A stretch of 51,684 nucleotides of DNA from Symbiodinium natans (Eukaryota; Sar; Dinophyceae; Suessiales; Symbiodiniaceae), in contig CAJNDS010002570.1 in NCBI GenBank assembly GCA_905221605.1, forward strand, positions 305,969-357,652, read 5' to 3'. A model generated the notes under the pieces. That model did not search any database and had not been told where the DNA came from. It was given only the letters and a program-made list of their open reading frames with translations. Position 1 is the stretch's first letter. Every line of letters begins with the position of its first letter. Below are positions 1 through 11,300 of the stretch, in pieces. The translations under genes were made by a program, and so were the position numbers.

Positions 1-50
1 ATTATAGTACCCCCGATTATCATCCCTACTAAGGAGGGGAACATCCCAAA
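1..50. mobile_element. MITE family 3 fragment at window edge
   Basis: Ends GGAGGGGAACATCCC, the family 3 right terminus. The left half lies outside the window. Another right end (GGACTGTTAGTATAGGGAAC) follows a CCCTAAA block at 104-123. Confidence 0.6.
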
Positions 51-147
51 CCCTGAACCCTAAACCCTAAACCCTAAACCCTAAACCCTGAACCCCTACG
101 GACTGTTAGTATAGGGAACATCCCATTGGTTATAAAGCACAACTCAG

Positions 148-3100
148 GAGCATCAAGCGCTGCATCTTTGCTACGGTGTTTCCCACTCTGGCCTTGACCC
201 GTGGCAGCACCAAACCTAAACCCTAAACCCTAAACCCTAAACCCTAAACCCTAAACCCTAAACCCTAAACCCTAAACCCAAAGCCCTAAACCCTAAACCC
301 TAAACCCTAAATGCCTAAACCCTTTAAGCTCTGTAACTCCTAAACCCTAAGTCCTCAGTCCCCAAACCGCAAAACCCCGCAAGGCCCATAAACTCTATAA
401 CCCTTCAACCCAAACCCAGCAGGTGGTCAGAGGTTGAGGGGTTGAGGGATTGCGCTGCCTGAAACGCCACGAGCGCTTAAGGTTTAGGGTTTAGGGTTTA
501 GGGTTTAGGGTTTAGGGTTTAGGGTTTAGGGCTTTAAACACCCTGAAACCTGAACCCCTCATGTTGCAAGTGCATCTTGCTGGCCCGTTCTTTGACATAG
601 CAAGCCCGAGCCTCAAGCCCCCAAGACCCCATGTCACAAAAGCCCTAAACCCTAAACCCTAAACCCTAAACCCTAAACCTAAAGAAGCCCCAAGCCCCTA
701 ATCCCGACACCCTACAGTATCGGCCCTAGCTCTCGAGACCACAAACCCAAAACCCTACAAAACCCTACAAAACCCTACAAAACCCTAAACCCTACAGGGT
801 GGGGCCCCCTAGTTATAAGTAGAGTTGTAAGGGCCCTAAATTGGGTTATAAGGACCCTAAGTTAGGTTATAAGTCCCTTAACTACAGTTAGTATAGTAAG
901 GGGGCCCCACCCTGTAGACATAATTCCTCAACCCAAACCCCAAAACACCAAACCCCAAACCCCAAACCCTAAACCCTAAACCCTAAACCCAAACGGCCCT
1001 TAACAGCCAAACCTAGAGACCTCAACCCTATTGGCCCCAGAAGCCTTCGAATGCGCTGACACCTTGGGGACTAAATGCGCCCGAACAGGGTTTAGGGTTT
1101 AGGGTTTAGGATTTGCGCTCCATATACCTGAACAGGGATTATTGTAGCATAGGGTAACCGAATAAAAACCTCATGGCGCCAAGTTATGGGGTTCATTTGG
1201 CCCCCAAAGGAACCGGAAGAAGCTCCAAGGCACCCTAAACCCTAAACCCTAAACCCCAAACCCTAAACCCTAAACCCGAAATTGGCCTCAAACCTTTAGA
1301 GGGCTGAAGCCGAAGTAAGCCGCAAGGACCCTCTTCTGCGTCAGCGAGGGCGGCACCTTCCCGGAAATCAGCGGCCTAGCCTGGGATTGCGGCGCCGTGA
1401 CGACTGGCCATGCCCCAAGTACCGGACAGGGGCTACACTCTGGGGTTTAGGGTTTAGGGTTCAGGGTTGATAGTGTTTAGAGTACATTTTGAAGAGTGCA
1501 TAGGCTACTCTAGGCTGGGCTGCCATTGGGGCTGAGGGTTTTCGGGATTGCGGAGAGTTTGTTTCGCAAGGTGGGCTTCAGTGTTGGTGTCAAGGACGAA
1601 CGAAGTTACCGAAACATAGATCATATAATACATACATGTACTGATACAGAAATGGATAGTAAGGGACCCATCATATAGACCCCCCCTTACGATAAAGGAG
1701 CCCAATAAGGTACCCCTAATTTCGCAGACCCCAAATTTATAATTACATTCAATTTCTAATTAACCCCTAACCCCCTTTCAAAAAAAAACAAAGTCCTGGC
1801 CACCAAACCCTAACCCTAAACCCTAAATCCTAAACCCTAAACCCTAAACCCTAAACCTTGCGCCTTGGGATCTCCACCCCAGCATTTGCCAGGCCCCGTC
1901 ACGGTACCCATCGTCCTGGCTTTGGGTACCTTGGGTACAACATGGGGGGGGGGTTTCCTTAGGGTTTAGGGTTTAGGGTTTAGGGTTTAGGGTTTAAGGT
2001 TTAGGGTTTAGGGTTTGGAGTTTTTGTCATAGTGGGGTAGCATTTTACACTTTTAAGGGCACTTAAACTCAAGAAGGACTAGAAACTTGATGGATTGTTC
2101 ATACTGTCCCAACCATGCCCTTGAAATGAACTCTGAGTTCGGCATCGGATACTGCAGAGACCTAGCTGCTTCAAGGCCCTGACCGTCCCGGTTCTAAGGT
2201 TGGGATACCATGGTTTCAAAACACAAAGCCGACTCGTGGAGTAACCTGTAAAACCTAAACCCTATTTACACCCTAAACCTCATTAAACCCTAACCCTAAA
2301 TCCTAAACCGTTAACCCTTAACCCTAAACCCTAAACCCCAAACCCTAGCCCTAAACCCTAAACCCTAAACCCGAAGCCCTTGCCAACTTCCATCTAGTCA
2401 ATCTAGTCCCAAGGTATTGGCATCGCCGGCACATCGCGTGACTCAACAGCTTCCGTGGACGAGCCGCCACCCGGCAGGGAGGGTGGCACCCGTCCGTTAA
2501 GGGTTTAGGGTTTAGGGTTTAGGGTTTAGGGTTTAGGGTTTAGGGTTTAGGGTTTAGGGTTTAGGGTTTAGGGTTTAGGGTTTAGGGTTTAGGATTCAGC
2601 GTTTAGGGTTTAGGGTTTATAGGGTTTACGGTCTAAGCCCTCGGCTCTAAACCCTAAACCTTTAGCTCTCAACCCTAAACTCTGAACCCTAAATCCTAAA
2701 CTCCAAACCCCGAGCCCTTCCTTAAACCCGTTAGCCTCCAAATCCCGACCAATTCTCCACCCACCAACCCTAAACCCTAAACCCTAACCCCTAAACCCAG
2801 TAAGGCCACGGTTCGTGTGGGTTCGGTTCGGTTTTGGGGTACATACTCTGGAACGGTTCCGGTTCAAGCGGTTCGCTGCGGTTTGCGGTTCGGTTCGGTT
2901 CGGGTCCCCCACCCCTCCCTCCACCTCCAGCCCCTCCACCCGCCCCTCCCTCCAGCCTGCCGGTTTTTTTCTCTAAGTTTTGCAGCCTCAAGCCCCTCCA
3001 GCCCCTCCAGCCCCTCCAGCCCCTCCAGCCCCGCCAGCCCCCAGCGCCCTCCAGCCCCTCCAGCCCCTCCAGCCCCTCCAGCCCCTCCAGCCCCTCCAGC

Positions 3101-3895
3101 CCCTCCAGCCCCTCCAGCCCACCTCCCCCTCAGCCCCCTCCAGCCCCTCCAACCCCTCCAGCCCCTCCAGCCTCCTCCAGCCCCTCCAGCCCCTCCAGCC
3201 CATTCCAGTTTCTTTCCACCCTCCACCAGCCCGGCCCAGCCCCTCTCCAACCCCTCTCCATGAAAGGAGGGGCTGGAGGGGCTGAAGGGGATGGAGGGGC
3301 TGGAGGGGGGGAGCTGGAGGGCTGGAGGCTGGAGGGCTGGAGGCTGGAGGCCCTCGGTTCCACGGCGGTCTTTTTTGTCGCGGTTTCGGCGGTTCACGGT
3401 TCACACGGTTCCTTCGTGCGTGCGGTTCCTGGCGGTTCGGTTCCGGTTTGCGGTTCGGTTCGCGGCTTTCCTGTAAACCCCAAACCTGATTTCCAAAGGG
3501 AAACAGGTTCCCTTATGAAAGTCCTCTTTCAACAGCAACATGTGGATTCTTCTTGTGCTTTAAGGGCTTGGGGCTCAGGATCCTGGGCTTAGGGTGTAGA
3601 GTTTAGAGGTTAGGGTTCAGGGTTTAGAGTTTAGGGTTTATTAGTTAAGGTCTAGGATTTAGAGTACATTCTAGGGTATATGGGGTCGCGCTGGCACTCC
3701 CTATATCCTCTCAGCTGCAGCCTCTTAGCTGCCCGCAGCACACGAGGTTTTCACTTGCGTGCTTGCATACCTTGCAAGCCCTATACCCTATGAATCCTAA
3801 AAACCAAAAAGCCCTTAAGCCCTCAACCCAACAGCAAGGAGCTTGTCCGGATTCGGGATTGTGACATTTGCGTCGCTCTTCCCTGTCTTCAGCCG
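148..3895 (+). CDS. DUF1538-type membrane protein, domain copy A (5' partial, multi-exon)
   Basis: Exons read: 1326-1406, 1893-1925, about 2414-2495 and about 3839-3895. They give GLAWDCGAVTTG, PVTVPIVLALG, IGIAGTSRD and GFGIVTFASLFPV in order, which I recognise as the C-terminal signature of DUF1538 membrane proteins (family function not established). Intron 1407-1892 is GC-AG and 1926-2413 is GT-AG; both join in frame, giving TTG-PVTVP and LAL-GIGIA. Weaker upstream exons lie at 148-195 (RCIFATVFPTLAL, hydrophobic) and 563-600 (QVHLAGPFF, which resembles KVYFDLPLF of copy B). The link from the 2.4 kb exon to the 3.84 kb exon is not resolved. The domain start lies left of the window. Probably the same gene as copy B, since two DUF1538 copies in one protein are usual. 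Sure of the family, unsure of the outer exon ends. Confidence 0.7.
793..916. mobile_element. MITE family 1, 124 bp, perfect inverted termini
   Basis: It begins TACAGGGTGGGGCCCCCT and ends with its exact reverse complement. The interior is made of short GGTTATAAG-type words. It is nearly identical to the copy at 9,898-10,021. There is no coding capacity. Confidence 0.85.
2026..2130 (+). mobile_element. Introner family 1 copy, diverged
   Basis: It shares GTCATAGTGGGGTAGCATTT, GGCACTTAAACTCAAGAAGG and GTCCCAACCATG with the copies at 26.7, 41.2 and 42.3 kb. It lies inside intron 1,926-2,413 rather than forming the whole intron. Confidence 0.55.
2800..3475. repeat. CGGTT minisatellite flanking a CCAGCCCCT array and its inverted copy
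   Basis: CGGTTCGGTT-type repeats at 2,808-2,908 and 3,370-3,470 flank a CCCCTCCAG array (2,940-3,230). The reverse-strand motif GGCTGGAGG follows at 3,268-3,350. The array can form a long hairpin or triplex. All six frames stay open for long stretches (proline/serine or glycine/tryptophan strings) only because of composition; no gene is called. Confidence 0.85.
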
Positions 3896-4249
3896 CGTGG
3901 ACGGCATGATCCACTTGGCGATGTGGGCTTTGCGAACCCCCGGCTTTCTAGTGGTTTGCGCGTTTTTGTTTTGTTGATTTGGTTTGTTGTCCGGAGTTTT
4001 CTTCTTTAGGGTCAGGTCTAATCCGAGCTCTTGTTTAATTGGTGGGCCCCCCCCCCCCCCCACAATAAGGAATGCAGGGTTCCGCAATAGTTGGACCATG
4101 GCCCTGTATTGATTCTCTATTAAAAACAATAAGAGTGTATTGAAAACAATAGGAATGTATAGAACCTCTATTAAAACGGAATAACAAAGTATTGACTCTC
4201 TAGCTTCACAGATGTTTCACAGATCGAAATTGCAGGTCCGAAGACACAA

Positions 4250-4400
4250 AAAAGGCCTACGATCAGATTTTGCAAACCCCCCAACAAAAATCTTTAAATG
4301 TGGGGGGTTATGTCCATACCAAATCCACCGTAATGGAAAGTAGTCTTCCGGCGGGCTTCCGGAGAAAAGAAATTTCTTTAAATATGGGGGGCTTAATTTA
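4250..4400. repeat. Pair of CTTTAAATGTGGGGGG words
   Basis: CTTTAAATGTGGGGGGTTAT (about 4,292-4,311) and CTTTAAATATGGGGGGCTTA (about 4,376-4,395) in direct orientation, about 84 bp apart. Nothing coding recognised at 3,960-4,620 otherwise. Confidence 0.5.
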
Positions 4401-4647
4401 ACAGGTGCTCGGACTAGGGGTTTAGGATTTGGGGTATAGGGCTCCAGTGCAATTTTCCAAGGTTTTGGGAGCCTGTGTTACTTTTGCGAGAAGTGTCATT
4501 CTTAAGCCAACCTAAGCTAACCCTAAACCCTAAACCCTAAACCCCAAACCCCAAACCCCAAACCCCAAACCCCAAACCCTAAACCCTGGCCCGAAAACCC
4601 TTTATAACTGTTATTATTGTCAGCTTGTTCTCTCGCATTGTTGTCCT

Positions 4648-7600
4648 GCAGATGTGGAGAAACTCTGGCGGAGAGCCCTAACTACTACTTGCTTAAGCAC
4701 CCCCAAAAAATCAAAATATTCTTCCTTTTCAGGGTTTTTTTTTCGGGATTCTCTTAAAATCAAAGTGTTCGTCCTTATAAGGGTAGTATGGGGATTGTTA
4801 TCTATCATTTGTTGGGGTTCTTCAGCACATAGTAGTCAACCCGAAAGGTCTGCCACCCTAAGTCGTTGCTAACATGGCTCCCAGGCTTTGAGCCCTGATG
4901 CCTGGACACCTTTAGGGTTTAGGGTTTAGGGTTTAGGGTTTAGGGTTTAGGGTTTAGGGCTAGAATTTTCCCTCAACCCTAAACCCTAAAAACCCGGTTT
5001 AGGGCCTAAACCCTCAGCTCTAAAGGATGCCGAAGCGCTCGCGAGTTGAAAGAAGGTTGTTTAGGGTTTAGGGTTTAGGGTTTAGGGTTTAGGGTTTAGG
5101 GTTTGGGGTTCAGGGTTCAGGGTTCAGGGTTCAGGGTTCAGGGTTTTGGTTTTTCAGGGGAATCTAGGGGTTACTATTTTTGTGTTTTTTGTCGGGGGGG
5201 GGGGGCTTCTTAAGCAAGTAGTAGTCTTCTGGATCTCTTAAACAGGGGCCTTATTCAGAGGGTCTATATCCCCAAGGGTCCCCCCTAATCCTATCCCCCT
5301 AAAGACCCTGAAGCCCGAAAGATCCGGCTGAGCCTGAGCCCTGAAAGTTTAGGGTTTAGGGTTTAGGGTTTAGGTTTAGTTATTAGGGTTAAAAGCCCTA
5401 AGGCTGTAAAGGCCTTGAAGCCCTGAAACCCTAACCCCAGAACAGCAACCAAAACCCCAAACCTCAAAAGCCCAAAACCCCAAAACCGCAAAACCCCAAA
5501 CCCCAAAACCCCGAAACCCAAAAACCCAAAACCCTGGGGCTGAAGCCCTCCCTAAACCCTAAACCCTACACCCCAAACCCTAAGCCCTAAACCCTAAACC
5601 TTAAACCCTAAACCCTAAACCCTACTTCCTAAAGCGATCTCAGGTGTTTGGGCCATTGGCTGGGCCTTTGGTGGCCGCTCCGTCACGATTGACCCCTTCG
5701 CTGCTGGGCCTCGGTTTAGGGTTTAGGGTTTAGGGTTTTAGGGTTTAGGGTTTCGGGTTTAGGGTTTAGAGTTTGGGGTTTGGGGTTTAGGGTTTGTTCG
5801 CGATTTAGGGGGGTTCAGGGCGTAGGGCGTAGGAGTCTTACGCCCCAGGCCTTGTGAAGATAGTCTTACGGCATGTTTGCTGTAGCTTAGGCTACTACCC
5901 AAAAAAGGCCATAGTTCAAATCAACCCCGATTCAGGGGAAGGGCATATAAACCCTAACCCTAAACACAAAACCCTAAACACTTAGGGTGGAAGTTTTTAC
6001 ACTTCGGCATTATGTATACGTCCCCGATCTACACTTAGTAGTGTGGGGTGGGGCTTCCTTGCAACCCCCGAAGCCCCCCTCTCCTTTTAGGGTTTAGGGC
6101 CCTTTAGGGTGTAAGGTTTGGGGTTTAGGGTTTAGGGTTGAGGGCTTAGGTTTAGGGTTTAGGGCTTAGGGCTTGGGGTTGAGGGTTTAGGGTTTAGGGC
6201 TTAGGGTTTAGGGTTTAGGGTTGACACACCCCAAGCCCCGACGCGCTGGGGCTCTGAGGATGACGCGTTCGCGCCGCTCATCCCACCAGGAAAGGTGGGG
6301 CCGCTCGGCCAGGAAAGGAGAAGACAGCTTGGGGCCTCGGGTTCTTAGGGTATAGGGTTCTTAGGGTTTAGGGTTTAGGGTTTGGGGTTTAGGGCTTAGG
6401 GTTTAGGGTTTAGGGTTTAATTCGGGTTTACTTGGAGGTTCAGGGTACTTGTCATATAACCCCAAGTATAACTGTACTTATAAGCCCCCTAAGTCCCCTA
6501 AGTAGGGTACTTGGCGACTAAAATGAACCCTAAACGGGTTTATGGTCCAATGTAGGGGTCGGAAGAATTACTAACAGTTTTCCCTTAGGGTCCTTTTAGA
6601 ATCATACTACAATATCCCCCCGAAACACTGTTATTATTCTTCAGGCCCCTATATCCTCTACCACAATAAGCAGTAGAGTAGCATGGGTCATGTGACCCCA
6701 ATTGTGGGCTTCATTTGGTCCCCAAGGTGGTAGTATGTCAAGGGGTTAAGACTTGTACCCCCTAACCCCTAAACCCTAAACCCTGAACCCTCAACCCTAA
6801 ACCCTAAACCCTAAACCCCTTGAAGTCTCCCTTAATGCACTCCCTGGATGGCCCTTATAGTACCTTGGAGAAGCTTTCCGAAGGGTCCCCAAACCCAAGG
6901 GTACCACCTTGGGTTGTTTAGGGTTTAGGGTTTAGGGTTCGAGGTTTAGGGTTTAGGGTTTAGGGTTTAGGGTTTAGGGTTTAGGGTTTAGGGTTTAGGG
7001 TTTAGGGTTTTGCCAACCATGACGTCGAGAAGACGAGAACTGATCATATAGGGTTTAGGGCCTTGGGGAACTCGGGTTGGGAGTCTAAACCCTAAGCCTT
7101 AAGCCCGCAACCCTACCCCGAAACCCTAAACCCTACACCCTAAACCCTAAACCCTAAACAATAAACCCTAAATTCTACACCCTGAACCCTAAACCCTAAA
7201 CCCTAAACCCTAAACCCTAAACCCTAAACCCCACTCCTTTTATGTCAGAAGCCCTGAGTCGCCAGGATCGGAGACGTCCAACCACAGGTGGATGCACCTT
7301 GGCTGCACCACGGTTAGGGTTTAGGGTTTAGGGTTTCGGGTTTAGGGTTTAGGGTTTAGGGTTTAGGGTGTTGAGGGTGTTGAGGGTGTTTAGGGTGTTT
7401 AGGGCGTTTAGGGCGTTTGGGTTTTTAGGGTTTACAGGGTGTAGGGTTTGGGGTTTAGGGTTTAGGGTGTTAGGTTTAGGGTTGCGAGCTTTGGTTTGCC
7501 TAGGCCCTCTCAGAGCAAAGGTGCTGGGTTAGTTTGGGGTTTGGAGTGTAGCGTTCCCGGGTAATGTTTTTGCATTGTTTCGGTGTCTTCAGAGCTTTCC

Positions 7601-8000
7601 ATCGATGTCTCCCAAATTGAGGGCCTTTTGGGTTTCAGGACTTTAGAGGGGTCCCAGGGTTTGGGGTTTCGGGTTTCGGGTTCAGGGTTTAGGGTTTAGG
7701 GTTCGGGTTCAGGGTTTAGGGTTTTGGGTTGAGGGGTCTCAGAGTTTGGAGCCCTTGGGTTTCACGCCCAAACTTGGAGCCCTCAGACGACATTCGTGGC
7801 TTCAGGGCTCTAGGGCTAGGGTTTAGGGTTTAGGGTTTAGGGTTTGGGGTTTGGGGTTTGGGGTTTGGGGTTTGGGGTTTGGGGTTTGGGGTTTGGGGTT
7901 TGGGGTTTGGGGTTTGGGGTTTGGGGTTTGGGGTTTAGGGTAGGTGGCTTGGCAGGGGATGATGGCTTCGAAGCTCATTCCCAGCAATCTTCGGGGGAAG
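4648..8000 (+). other. Exon-like islands between DUF1538 copies A and B, unassigned
   Basis: Open stretches with plausible AG acceptors: 4651 on (DVEKLWRRALTTTC after a pyrimidine tract and CCTGCAG), 5644-5710 (two frames open), 6259-6310 (DDAFAPLIPPGKVG), 6838-6910 (MHSLDGPYSTLEKLS) and 7593-7635 (ELSIDVSQIEGLLGF after GTGTCTTCAG). Each lies between a CCCTAAA and a TTTAGGG block, the position of the confirmed exons. They may encode the linker between the domain copies. Windows of 60-100 bp are often open by chance, so each alone is weak. Confidence 0.3.
7840..7935. repeat. TTTGGGG variant array
   Basis: About 13 units of GGTTTGG following TTTAGGG units. Counterpart CCCCAAA arrays lie at 20,130-20,185 and 20,556-20,700. 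Confidence 0.92.
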
Positions 8001-8033
8001 TTTGGGCGGGTAGCGGGGAAGCCCCTCAACCCT

Positions 8034-8155
8034 ACTTGGAGGTTCATGGGTACTTATAACCACAATTAGAAATCTACTTATAACCTACTTAGGGGACTTA
8101 AAGGGCTTATAAGTACACTTGTAACTGGGGTTATCAGTACCCTGAAACTCCAAGT
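8034..8155. mobile_element. MITE family 2 copy
   Basis: Inverted termini ACTTGGAGGTTCATGGGTAC and GTACCCTGAAACTCCAAGT. The centre holds TACTTATAACC and CTTAGGGGACTTA words. Other copies: 8,698-8,822, 16,577-16,700, 28,301-28,535; shorter or degenerate ones at 6,431-6,512, 12,302-12,380 and 20,023-20,105. Confidence 0.8.
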
Positions 8156-8320
8156 GCCTAAGCCAGAGAGGCAATAGGAAAGCCGGGCGACAGCTCAACA
8201 GAGCATGGGTCATGTAGACTCAACCCACCCGGCATCATAAGGCTTAGGGGGTTTAGGGTTTCGGGTTTAAGGTGTAGGGTTGAGGGTTGAGGGTCTATTG
8301 TGCCACCTCCTTCCTTGGAG

Positions 8321-11300
8321 GTGATCTCCGCGTGCGTTGAAGCTTGCCGGGCAGTGCTGCCCCTAGCAGGCTTCCTGCTGCTTGCCCCTGGGCTAGCAAC
8401 CCTAAACCCTAAACCCTAAACCCTAAACCCTAAACCCTAAACCCTAAACCCTAAGCTCATCCTGCAGCTCTTAGGGCGACTTGAGAAGATTCTTCGATAT
8501 GGGGGTTTACGAAACCCTAAACCCTAAACCCTAAACCCTGAATATAGACCCGCAAATAGTAAGATTCCTTCAGGAACCCAAGAAGGACCCCTGATTTCGG
8601 AATCCCCCATATTTCCTCTATACCCCAGCCATTCCTAGTATATACATCCCTTCCTTGATCGCATGCTTTGTGCCAGACATGGCTGATGTGCTTCTTCTAC
8701 TTGGAGGTTCATGGGTACATATAGCAACAATTATAAGTCTACCTATAAGCTACTTAGGGGACTTAGGGGGCTTACAAGTACAGCCATAATTGGGGTTATA
8801 GGTACCCTGAACCTCCAAGTACTTCATAGAAGGCTTGGTACTGGACGTAGCGGCAAGCACTGACCATATGGTTTGTTTTTCTTCAGTTCGGGCCCTTCCT
8901 CGCCACGCTTATCTGCTTATGTTCGTTCCCTTGTGAAACTGAAGGACCCTAAACCCTAAACCCTAAACCCTAAACCCCTTAGAAAGGCTTGTTCAAAATG
9001 ACTTCCGGCTGCGCCAGTTTCTGCGCAAACTCGACGCACCTCGTCAGTCAGGCAGTAGCATGTGTGCCTAAACCCGAAACCATAAACCCTAAACCCCAAA
9101 CCCTACTGTAAACCCTAAACCCTAAACCGCCATGGAACCCCCAAGCTTCTTGGGGGCTACTTCGGGTATCTGAGCCCAGCCCTTCTGCACTCAGGCATCC
9201 CAACTAAAGGCCCTCAGCGCGTGAAATCCCTCAACCCCAAACCTTACACTCAATGCTAGGCCTCAAGAAGGGTAAAAAGCTTCGGTCTTACCAAGCTTCG
9301 GTCGTACTAGTAGAGGATTGATGATAGCGCTTGTAGGCTTTATGGTTTCTTTGTATTCGTTTCCAGTGTTGTTTGCTTAGGGTTTTATCGGGCTTGTATG
9401 GGGTTTAAAGGGCTTATAGGGTTCATCGGATCTGTGGTGTCCGAAACCCTAAACCCCTAAGCTCCTAAACTCCTAAACTCCTGAACCCTAAACGCTTAAC
9501 CCTAAACCCTGAACCCTAAACCCTTATAAACCCTAAGCCCTAAACCCTAAACCCGGGTTTTTAGAGAGCCCTGGCACCAGAGGTCCTCCTGCTGCTTCGG
9601 GAGCCCCGGCTGCACAGCGGCCTTTTTTGACCCGAAACTCTGAAATTCTGGGTAGGCCCTTGGGGCATTTTCTAGTTTCCCTAAGTGGGCTTAAGAGGGT
9701 TAGGGTTTAGGGTTTCGGGTTTAGGGTTTAGGGTTTAGGGTTTAGGGTTTAGTTGTATTCTTCAGAGGGCTTTATGGGCCATCCTAGAGGCGTAAATCCG
9801 AAACCCTCGTGGAGGGGGCTACGGCTTCTGGAGGGGCTTGTTAGGGCTTAGGGTGTCTTAGGGCTTTTGGTTCTCTTGGGGCTGTTTTCTTAGGGCTTAC
9901 AGGGTGGGGCCCCCTAGTTATAAGCAGAGTTAGAAGGGCCCTAAATTGGGTTATAAGGACCCTAAGTTAGGTTATAAGTCCCTTAACTACAGTTAGTATA
10001 GTAAGGGGGCCCCACCCTGTAGGGCTTAAGGTGTCTTGGGGCTTTTGGTTTTCTTGCCAAACACAGCCCAAAAGCCGAAGTGGCTTGAGAGCTGAGGCCT
10101 GCAATCTTGCAAATGCAACCACTAGTCTCTAGGGGTTGGGGGGGTTTAGGGTTTAGGGTTTAGGGTTTAGGGTTTAGGGTTTAGGGTTTAGCTCAATCAT
10201 GTTACACTACTTCTAAGGCTTTAGTGTTTAGGGAGATTCATATGCTGCCCCCTTTTGCGGCCATAGGCAGTATATGCTATCAGAACTTAAAGTTGTCAGA
10301 CCATAAACTGGAGATAGCAGACCCTGAACCCTAACCCCTAAACCCTAAACCCAAAACACTAAAAATTGGTGCCCTTACTCTCATAGATGGCTACAGGGCT
10401 ACCAAGAACCTCTGGCCCAGGAAAGGCTCCAAAACTTTCTGGTGACACTGACGGGACTCCTGTGCTGTTTGGCTCCTTGGTTCGGACAGTTTTGAGCAAT
10501 GTTGGGGGTTTGTAGGGTTTAGGGTTTAGGGTTTAGGGCTTGGGGGAGTAAATGTCTCCCCCCCCCCCTTTCTCCCAACGGACCTCGAACCTAAGCTATT
10601 GTACGTGTACACGTGTGTTTTTTGTTGGGGGGTAGGGGGGGGACGCGGGGGCTTAGAACTGTTTCAGGCTGGGCTGGGTGGGGCTGACAAGTGTCTCACG
10701 GCCGAGTGATTTGCCGCAAGCCTCAGACCCCTAAATCCGAAACCCCTAACCCCCTAAACGCCCAGAACACCCTCAACCCCTAAACCCTAAACCCTAAACC
10801 CTAAACCCTAAACCCTAAACCCTAGAAACCCTAAAACCCTAAACCTAAACCCCAGAAACCCGGAACCCCGAACCCTTAGCCCTCAAGGGGCTCTGCATCC
10901 CTGCCCAATCCAAGATGCACCCCAAGCCCCAAACCTCAAAAAACACGAAGCCCGAAACCCCACCCCCCCAGGTCGGGGCATGTTCCTTTTCACCCTAAAC
11001 CCTGAACCCTGAAGCCTGAACCTGAACCCTGAACCTAAACCCTACCCCCCAACATCCCCCCAAAGATGCAATCATAAACCCCAGGACCTAAACCATATAT
11101 ACCCTAAACCCTAAACCATAACCCTCAACCCTAAACCCTAAACCCTAAACCCTCCGAAGGTCGGGATGTTCCTTTTCACTTTGGGGCTGGATGGCGGCCT
11201 CGTTCCCTTGGGCGCCGGCGCCGGTGCGTGGCCCGGCGCAGAGGAATTGAGAGGCTCAAGGTCCAGAATCTCCGGAGTTTAAGGGTTTAGGGTTTCGGAT

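Noticed and set aside
1-300. Chromosome end (true telomere) at the left edge
   Set aside because: Blocks are short, in both orientations, variant-rich, and continue for 43 kb between exons.
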